Shown piece by piece: positions 4,662 to 8,752 of a stretch of DNA of 8,752 nt. This DNA is from JARICQ01 sp964527205 (GTDB lineage: Bacteria > Bacillota > Clostridia > Tissierellales > Tissierellaceae). The DNA is taken from NCBI GenBank assembly GCA_964527205.1, contig CAZGQG010000051.1, positions 1 through 8,752 of the forward strand. Direction: 5' to 3'. The notes below the pieces were generated by a model. That model saw nothing but the letters and a program-made list of their open reading frames with translations. It had not been told where the DNA came from and searched no databases. Position numbers and translations under genes: made by a program. Within the stretch, counting starts at the first letter, position 1; each line of letters starts with the position of its first letter.

Positions 4662-5642
4662 ATGGTAAAGGATAGGTTAAGGGAAACACAGGTGGCTATA
4701 AAATTAATAAAGGATTTTTTTGAGAGGAGACTGGCAGATAGGTTGAACCTAATGAGGGTGTCTGCCCCTCTTTTTGTAAGACCTGAGAGTGGATTAAATG
4801 ATGATCTTTCAGGAGTGGAAAAGGCTGTAAGCTTTAAGATGAGAAAGTATGACCAGGATGTGGAGATAGTACAAAGCCTGGCCAAGTGGAAGAGACTGGC
4901 CCTTAAGGCCTATGGCTTTTCTCTGGGAGAGGGCCTCTATACGGATATGGACGCCATAAGGCCAGATGAATACCTGGATAGGACCCATTCCCTCTATGTG
5001 GACCAGTGGGACTGGGAAAAGGTAATCGCCAAGGAGGATAGGAATAGGGAATATCTCTACCAGGTGGTAAGGGATATTTATTCAGTCTTTAAAAAGACAG
5101 AGGACTATATAAATAGCAGGTATCCAGGAAGCTTTAAAAAGAAACTTCCAGAGGATATTGTCTTTATTACCAGCCAGGAGCTGGAGGATCTTTATCCAGA
5201 TAAGAGCCCTGAGGAAAGAGAGCATTTGATTGTGGAGGAAAATATAGCTGTCTTTATAATGAAGATAGGCCACAATTTAAAATCAGGCAGTCCCCATGGA
5301 TCCAGGTCTCCTGATTATGATGATTGGAATTTAAATGGGGACATAATATTTTGGGACTATGTAAATGGAGCTGCCCTTGAGCTTTCCAGTATGGGAATCC
5401 GAGTGGACAGGGAAAGCCTGGAAGAACAGTTAAGATTAGCAGGGGCGGAGGATAGAAAGACCTTGAAATACCATAGACTTCTCCTAGGAGACAAGCTTCC
5501 CTATACCATAGGAGGGGGCATAGGCCAGTCCCGCATATGTATGTATTTCCTTGAGAAAAAACACATTGGTGAGGTCCAGGCCTCTGTGTGGACAGATGAG
5601 ATAATCCAGGAATGTGAAAGAGAAGATATATTTCTTCTCTAG
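4662..5642 (+). CDS. asnA: Aspartate-ammonia ligase (asparagine synthetase A)
   Basis: The 326-residue enzyme makes asparagine from aspartate, ammonia and ATP (to AMP and pyrophosphate) in the cytoplasm, and is related to class II aspartyl-tRNA synthetases. It shows the AsnA signatures throughout: DDLSGVEKAVSF (47-58), VQSLAKWKRLAL (70-81), GEGLYTDMDAIRPDE (89-103), HSLYVDQWDWE (109-119), the ATP-binding RSPDYDDWNLNGDI (215-228), ELSSMGIRVD (240-249) and IGGGIGQSR (283-291). The length matches E. coli AsnA (330). Compared with E. coli from memory, the loop between PDYDDW and LNGDI is about nine residues shorter, away from the conserved motifs. GGAG (4651-4654) lies 7 bases before ATG 4662. 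Being ammonia-dependent, it suits an ammonia-rich anaerobic, amino-acid-fermenting life (inference). No T-box leader fits in the 76-base gap upstream. No GC-rich terminator is seen after it. Confidence 0.97.
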   Translation: MVKDRLRETQVAIKLIKDFFERRLADRLNLMRVSAPLFVRPESGLNDDLSGVEKAVSFKMRKYDQDVEIVQSLAKWKRLALKAYGFSLGEGLYTDMDAIRPDEYLDRTHSLYVDQWDWEKVIAKEDRNREYLYQVVRDIYSVFKKTEDYINSRYPGSFKKKLPEDIVFITSQELEDLYPDKSPEEREHLIVEENIAVFIMKIGHNLKSGSPHGSRSPDYDDWNLNGDIIFWDYVNGAALELSSMGIRVDRESLEEQLRLAGAEDRKTLKYHRLLLGDKLPYTIGGGIGQSRICMYFLEKKHIGEVQASVWTDEIIQECEREDIFLL

Positions 5643-5666
5643 TCTTATATGGAAATAAAGCCTATA

Positions 5667-5686
5667 TACTTAAAAGAATTTAAGTA
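5667..5686. promoter_or_regulatory. fab operator 1: perfect 20-bp inverted repeat upstream of the -35
   Basis: TACTTAAA-AGAA-TTTAAGTA has perfect 8-bp arms around four bases, and ends 15 bases before the -35 of the fab promoter. The size and symmetry fit a dimeric winged-helix or similar repressor. It does not match the FapR (TTAGTACCTGGTACTAA-like) or FabT (TTTGA-centred) sites that I know for fatty-acid genes, so the regulator may be a different one. Its gene is not in the window. Confidence 0.65.
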
Positions 5687-5697
5687 AAAATATTTAA
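5667..5697. repeat. Copy A of a 31-bp direct repeat flanking the fab promoter
   Basis: Positions 5667-5697 match 5732-5762 at 27 of 31 bases. The first 20 bases are the palindrome described as operator 1. The last 17 bases, with three more, form a degenerate second 20-mer offset by 14 bases (5681-5700), the same offset as between operators 2 and 3 in copy B. Confidence 0.7.
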
Positions 5698-5701
5698 TTG
5701 T

Positions 5702-5730
5702 TTGACAAATGGATACTCTCCCTATATAAT
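5702..5730 (+). promoter_or_regulatory. Perfect consensus sigma-A promoter of the fatty-acid synthesis operon
   Basis: TTGACA (5702-5707) and TATAAT (5725-5730) with a 17-base spacer give a 12/12 match. Predicted start is near 5737, inside operator 2, with a leader of about 65 bases before acpP. A promoter this strong with operators on both sides is expected to be held down by a repressor. Confidence 0.85.
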
Positions 5731-5731
5731 A

Positions 5732-5751
5732 TACTTAAATAAATTTAACTA
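5732..5751. promoter_or_regulatory. fab operator 2, at the transcription start
   Basis: TACTTAAATAAATTTAACTA matches operator 1 at 17 of 20 bases and is itself an inverted repeat with one mismatched pair per arm. It begins one base after the -10 and covers the predicted start, a position at which binding would block RNA polymerase. Its first base is 65 bp from that of operator 1, about six helical turns. Confidence 0.6.
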
Positions 5752-5765
5752 AAAGTATTTAAGCA
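5746..5765. promoter_or_regulatory. fab operator 3, overlapping operator 2
   Basis: TAACTAAAAGTATTTAAGCA matches operator 1 at 16 of 20 bases and shares six bases with operator 2. The right half, TATTTAAG (5756-5763), also pairs perfectly with CTTAAATA at 5734-5741. This could give a weak hairpin in the leader RNA or simply reflect the shared half-sites. Confidence 0.45.
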
Positions 5766-5801
5766 TCTACATAGGTACTTTTAAAAAAAAGGAGTGTTAA
5801 T

Positions 5802-6038
5802 ATGTCAAATAATTTTGAAAAAATAAGGGAAATATTAGTAGAAAATTTAGGATGTAGTGAAGATGAGGTTACACTAGAAAGTGATTTAGTAGAGGACCTG
5901 GAGGCAGATTCTCTAGATATGGTGGAGCTTTCCATGGCTTTGGAAGATGAATTTGGGATTTCAATTCCAGATGAGGACTTTGTAAAACTGCAAAGGGTAG
6001 ATGGAATTATAGCCTATGTGGAGGAGCTTGAGGCTTAA
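5802..6038 (+). CDS. acpP: Acyl carrier protein
   Basis: The 78-residue acidic, four-helix protein carries the growing acyl chain in type II fatty-acid synthesis. The phosphopantetheine site is EADSLDMVEL, with Ser37 as the modified residue. The surrounding LVEDLEADSLDMVELSMALEDEFGISIPDED pattern is that of a FAS-type ACP rather than a polyketide or D-alanyl carrier. GGAG (5791-5794) lies 7 bases before the ATG. As the first gene after the operator-flanked promoter, it leads an operon with fabH 38 bases downstream and no terminator between. The order acpP-fabH-fabK is common in FASII clusters of low-GC Gram-positives. Confidence 0.97.
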   Translation: MSNNFEKIREILVENLGCSEDEVTLESDLVEDLEADSLDMVELSMALEDEFGISIPDEDFVKLQRVDGIIAYVEELEA

Positions 6039-6076
6039 AAATAAGGACAATTACTGTATTTAGGAGAGGATGCTAA

Positions 6077-6991
6077 TTGGGATTAAGGATAGAGAAGACA
6101 TCATCTTATCTTCCAGGTCAAGCCATAGATAATTTTTATTTTGAAAAGATCTTGGATACATCAGATGAGTGGATAAGTTCAAGGACAGGAATAAGAAAAA
6201 GGCATTTTGTTCAGGACGAAGAGATGATAGATCTGGTAGTAAAGGCTATAAAGGCCTTAAAGTTAAGCAAAGAAGAAATAGAGAAGACAAAGACTATAAT
6301 AGTGGCAACTTGCACTGATTTTAAAATTATTCCAAACATAGCTAGCCAAGTACAAAAGATATTTGGATTTGGGGAAGAGCTTTATTCATTGGATATAAAC
6401 ATGGCCTGCAGTGGATTTGTAGCAGGCCTTAATTTATTGGATAAGCTAATGGAAGAAGATGAGCATGGTATTTTAATAGGTGTGGAAATATTTTCCCAGA
6501 TCCTGGATTTCCAGGATAGGGACACGGCAGTACTTTTTGGGGATGGGGCTGGGGCAGTCTTACTGTCTAAATCCACTGAGAAATCCTTATTCCAATCAGG
6601 AACCAAGGCAAATATGGAGGCTTTAAATTATAAGGGGACCAATGATTCTCTTTATATGGCTGGGAAGGAAGTTTATAAATTTGGAGTAACTACTATTCCT
6701 GGAGCAATCGATGAATTTTTAGAGAAAAATAATATAGATAGGGATGAGGTAGATTATTTTATATCCCATCAAGCTAATATAAGGATTCTTATGAGTATGG
6801 CAAAGAAATTAAAGGTCTCTCAGGATAAATTCCCCTCAAATTTAGAAAGAGTGGGGAATATATCTGCAGCCAGTATTCCCATACTCTTAGATGATTTAAA
6901 TAAGGATGGAGTCTTAAAGAGAGGTCAGAAGTTAATCTTAGTAGCCTTTGGAGCAGGTTTGACCTGGTCCTTGGCATACTTGAAATGGTAG
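6077..6991 (+). CDS. fabH: Beta-ketoacyl-ACP synthase III
   Basis: FabH starts fatty-acid synthesis by condensing an acyl-CoA primer with malonyl-ACP. The 304-residue protein keeps the complete Cys-His-Asn triad: Cys111 in NMACSGF, His231 in SHQANIRI and Asn261 in VGNISAASIP. It also keeps the early TSDEWISSRTGIRKRHF block (28-44), the FGDGAGAVLL block (154-163) and the C-terminal FGAGLTWSLAYLKW. It is slightly shorter than the usual 310-330 residues, mainly because it starts compactly and has a short segment after GAVLL. The start is TTG at 6077, with AGGAGAGG (6062-6069) 7 bases upstream; the ATG at 6070 is out of frame and soon stops. The gene ends 7 bases before the fabK ATG, and its stop overlaps the fabK ribosome site, so the two are coupled. 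Primer specificity (straight or branched) cannot be read from the sequence. Confidence 0.96.
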   Translation: MGLRIEKTSSYLPGQAIDNFYFEKILDTSDEWISSRTGIRKRHFVQDEEMIDLVVKAIKALKLSKEEIEKTKTIIVATCTDFKIIPNIASQVQKIFGFGEELYSLDINMACSGFVAGLNLLDKLMEEDEHGILIGVEIFSQILDFQDRDTAVLFGDGAGAVLLSKSTEKSLFQSGTKANMEALNYKGTNDSLYMAGKEVYKFGVTTIPGAIDEFLEKNNIDRDEVDYFISHQANIRILMSMAKKLKVSQDKFPSNLERVGNISAASIPILLDDLNKDGVLKRGQKLILVAFGAGLTWSLAYLKW

Positions 6992-6998
6992 GTGAAAT

Positions 6999-7943
6999 AT
7001 GAAATTAAATGAGATATTAAATATAAAATATCCAATAATCCAGGGAGGCATGGCCCATATATCTGATGGAAAATTTGCCTCACAGGTCTCCAACAGGGGA
7101 GCCCTAGGGATTATTGGAAGTGGGGGAATGACCCCAGAGGAATTAAGGGAAGAAGTCAGGATATGTAAGGGCCTAACAGATAAGCCCTTTGGAGTAAATA
7201 TAATGCTCCTTAGTCCCTATGCAGATGAAATAGCGGACTTAATAGTGGAAGAAAAAGTTCCCATTGTAACCACAGGGGCTGGAAGTCCAGTTAAGTATTT
7301 AGAAAAGTGGCATAGGAATAATATAAAGGTATTTCCAGTTGTCTCAAGCCCTATAATGGCCCTGAGAATGGAAAAGCAGGGAGTAGATGGAATAATTGCA
7401 GAGGGAAATGAGGCGGGAGGCCATATTGGTGAGATGACTACCATGACCCTAATCCTACAGGTAAGGGACAGGATCAAGATTCCCATAATAGCAGCAGGGG
7501 GCATAGGCTCTGGGGAGCAAATGCTGGCAGCTAAAATCCTTGGGGCAGTGGGTGTTCAAATAGGTACTCTCTTCCTATCCTCAGAGGAGTGTCCTATCCA
7601 TAGTTCCTATAAGGAGCTACTAATAAGATCCAAGGATAATAATGTGACCGTGGTGGGAAGAATAGCTGGAGTACCTATGAGGCTTATAAAAAACAATATG
7701 TCAAGAAATTATATAGCAGGGGAAAAAGAAGGAATCCATAAGATGGAACTGGAAAAATACACCCTAGGTGCCTTAAAAATTGCTGTGGAAGAGGGAGACC
7801 TGGACAGGGGATCCTTTATGGCAGGGCTGGCAGTGGGACAAATCAAGGAAATAAGGAGTTTAGAAGAAATCCTAGAGAACCTTATGAGTGAGTACAATAG
7901 GGAAATGGAGAAAATATATGATGAATATAAAAATAGGAAATAA
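6999..7943 (+). CDS. fabK: FabK-type enoyl-ACP reductase II (FMN, NAD(P)H-dependent)
   Basis: FabK reduces trans-2-enoyl-ACP in the last step of each elongation cycle, and replaces FabI in many Firmicutes. The 314-residue TIM-barrel protein has the N-terminal YPIIQGGMAHISDG (11-24), FGVNIML (64-70), TTGAGSP (91-97), EGNEAGGHIGEMTTM with the catalytic-type His142 (135-149), AAGGIGSGEQM, the FMN phosphate loop (165-175), and VGVQIGTLFLSSEECP (184-199). The EAGGHxGExTT block and context in a fab operon favour FabK over nitronate monooxygenase, though the two families are close and NMO cannot be excluded from sequence alone. ATG 6999 is preceded by AGGTG (6990-6994) within the fabH stop. The 3' end overlaps the next gene by 26 bases. 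The C-terminus is a charged helix (NREMEKIYDEYKNRK). Confidence 0.88.
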   Translation: MKLNEILNIKYPIIQGGMAHISDGKFASQVSNRGALGIIGSGGMTPEELREEVRICKGLTDKPFGVNIMLLSPYADEIADLIVEEKVPIVTTGAGSPVKYLEKWHRNNIKVFPVVSSPIMALRMEKQGVDGIIAEGNEAGGHIGEMTTMTLILQVRDRIKIPIIAAGGIGSGEQMLAAKILGAVGVQIGTLFLSSEECPIHSSYKELLIRSKDNNVTVVGRIAGVPMRLIKNNMSRNYIAGEKEGIHKMELEKYTLGALKIAVEEGDLDRGSFMAGLAVGQIKEIRSLEEILENLMSEYNREMEKIYDEYKNRK

Positions 7944-8752
7944 AACTATAAAATATCCCATAATCCAAGGAGGCATGGGAGTAGGTGTGTCCCTTGGTGG
8001 TTTAAGTGGGGCTGTAGCCAGGGAAGGGGCTATGGGAACCATATCCACTGTGGCCATAGGTTACAGGGAAGATGATTTCTATGAAAATCCCCTAGAGGCT
8101 AATAAAAGGGCCCTTAAAAAGGAAATGGAAAAGGCTAGGGAAATCTCCGGTGGAGAGGGCCTGGTTGGCATAAATATAATGGTTGCTATAAATGATTATG
8201 ACCAACTGGTAAGGGCAGCTGGAGAGGAAGGGGTAGACTATATTATCTCTGGTGCAGGCCTTCCCTTAAATTTACCAGAACTAGTAGAGGATAGGAACAT
8301 CCTACTTGCTCCCATAGTTTCTAGCCTAAAGGCCTTTAAATTGATAAATAAGGTATGGACTAAGAGATATAATAGACAGCCTGATTTTATAGTGGTAGAG
8401 GGCCCTGGGGCAGGGGGACATTTAGGCTTTAAAATGGATGAAATTACAAATGGAAAGAGCTTGGAAGAAATAACAGTGGAAATACTAGAAGAAGTTAAGA
8501 GTATAAAAGAGGACAGTGGAAGGGAAATCCCTGTATTTGTGGCAGGTTCTCTTTATGATGGGAAAGATCTAAGGAGATTTAGGGAATTAGGGGCTAGTGG
8601 TATCCAGATAGGGACCCGCTTTATAGCCAGTGATGAATGTGACGCCCATCCTAATTTTAAAGAAATGATTCTCAGGGCAGAAAAGGAAGATTTAATCCTA
8701 ATAGAAAGCCCTGTTGGTCTACCTGGAAGGGCTATTAAGAATAAATTTTTAG
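7918..8752 (+). CDS. Second NPD/nitronate monooxygenase-like flavin oxidoreductase (3' end beyond window)
   Basis: This frame is open from ATG 7918 (or ATG 7921) to the last base, showing 278 residues without a stop. Related proteins run to about 330-360, so only the C-terminus is missing. It is a paralogue of the preceding fabK product: YPIIQGGMGVGVSLGG (13-28), VGINIMVAI (83-91), ISGAGLP (110-116), VVEGPGAGGHLGF (159-171, with His168 at the FabK His142 position) and GIQIGTRFIASDEC at the end of the barrel. It lacks the EAGGHxGExTT signature of FabK, and its phosphate-loop region reads VAGSLYDGKDL instead of AAGGIGSGEQM. Its chemistry is therefore uncertain: a second enoyl reductase, a nitronate monooxygenase or another FMN reductase. 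GGAG (7907-7910) lies 7 bases before 7918. The 26-base overlap with fabK means coupled translation. Confidence 0.85.
   Translation, partial: MMNIKIGNKTIKYPIIQGGMGVGVSLGGLSGAVAREGAMGTISTVAIGYREDDFYENPLEANKRALKKEMEKAREISGGEGLVGINIMVAINDYDQLVRAAGEEGVDYIISGAGLPLNLPELVEDRNILLAPIVSSLKAFKLINKVWTKRYNRQPDFIVVEGPGAGGHLGFKMDEITNGKSLEEITVEILEEVKSIKEDSGREIPVFVAGSLYDGKDLRRFRELGASGIQIGTRFIASDECDAHPNFKEMILRAEKEDLILIESPVGLPGRAIKNKFL

Noticed and set aside
5746..5765. Hairpin 5734-5741/5756-5763 as a riboswitch or terminator in the acpP leader
   Set aside because: The stem is entirely A/T apart from one pair, with no T run after it. It is better explained by overlapping operator half-sites.
3919..6045. Recurring TTAAAAATAAG at 3919, 4616 and 6035 in intergenic DNA
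   Set aside because: Low-complexity AT-rich word. Its three positions relative to genes are inconsistent, so chance is the simpler explanation.
7217..7504. Minus-strand open frame of 95 codons within fabK
   Set aside because: Shadow of a strongly conserved coding region with no promoter or ribosome site of its own.

Overview
This window looks like chromosomal DNA of a low-GC, Gram-positive anaerobe of the Firmicutes, most likely in or near the Tissierellales/Peptoniphilaceae (inference). The grounds are AT-rich intergenic DNA with consensus sigma-A promoters, strong GGAG-type ribosome binding sites, heavy AGG/ATA/CTA codon use, ammonia-dependent asparagine synthetase (AsnA), and a type II fatty-acid cluster with a FabK-type flavin enoyl reductase. 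There is no rRNA, tRNA, CRISPR array, transposase, integrase or phage structural gene in the window.

Left part (1-1461): the possible C-terminal end of an unidentified gene, then a small dodecin gene closed by a strong hairpin terminator. An imperfect tandem repeat follows in the convergent spacer. On the minus strand lies a two-gene unit: an XRE-family repressor-like regulator followed by an ImmA/IrrE-type HExxH metallopeptidase. Such pairs control phages and conjugative elements, but here no mobile-element genes are visible.

Middle (1462-5642): a 211-bp regulatory region contains a perfect plus-strand sigma-A promoter and a near-perfect minus-strand promoter that fire towards and through each other, plus a 15-bp palindrome. 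Downstream on the plus strand are a YtcJ-type amidohydrolase (TTG start) and an overlapping gene for a putative HTH/sigma-like regulator. Next is a promoter, a candidate terminator/antiterminator switch and a small sigma-70-like factor gene, then asnA.

Right part (5643-8752): the start of a fatty-acid synthesis operon: acpP, fabH (TTG start), fabK, and a second NPD/FabK-like flavin oxidoreductase that overlaps fabK and runs off the window end. A 12/12 consensus promoter (5702-5730) is bracketed by copies of a 20-bp palindrome of the type TACTTAAA-N4-TTTAAGTA. One copy is upstream of the -35 and two overlapping copies sit at and after the transcription start, which suggests tight repression by a dimeric regulator encoded elsewhere.

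The cis-regulatory structures are the most notable content: the fab operator array, the sigma-factor leader switch and the face-to-face promoters. The proteins mostly belong to known families. I see no clearly new multi-gene system such as a defence island or biosynthetic cluster.
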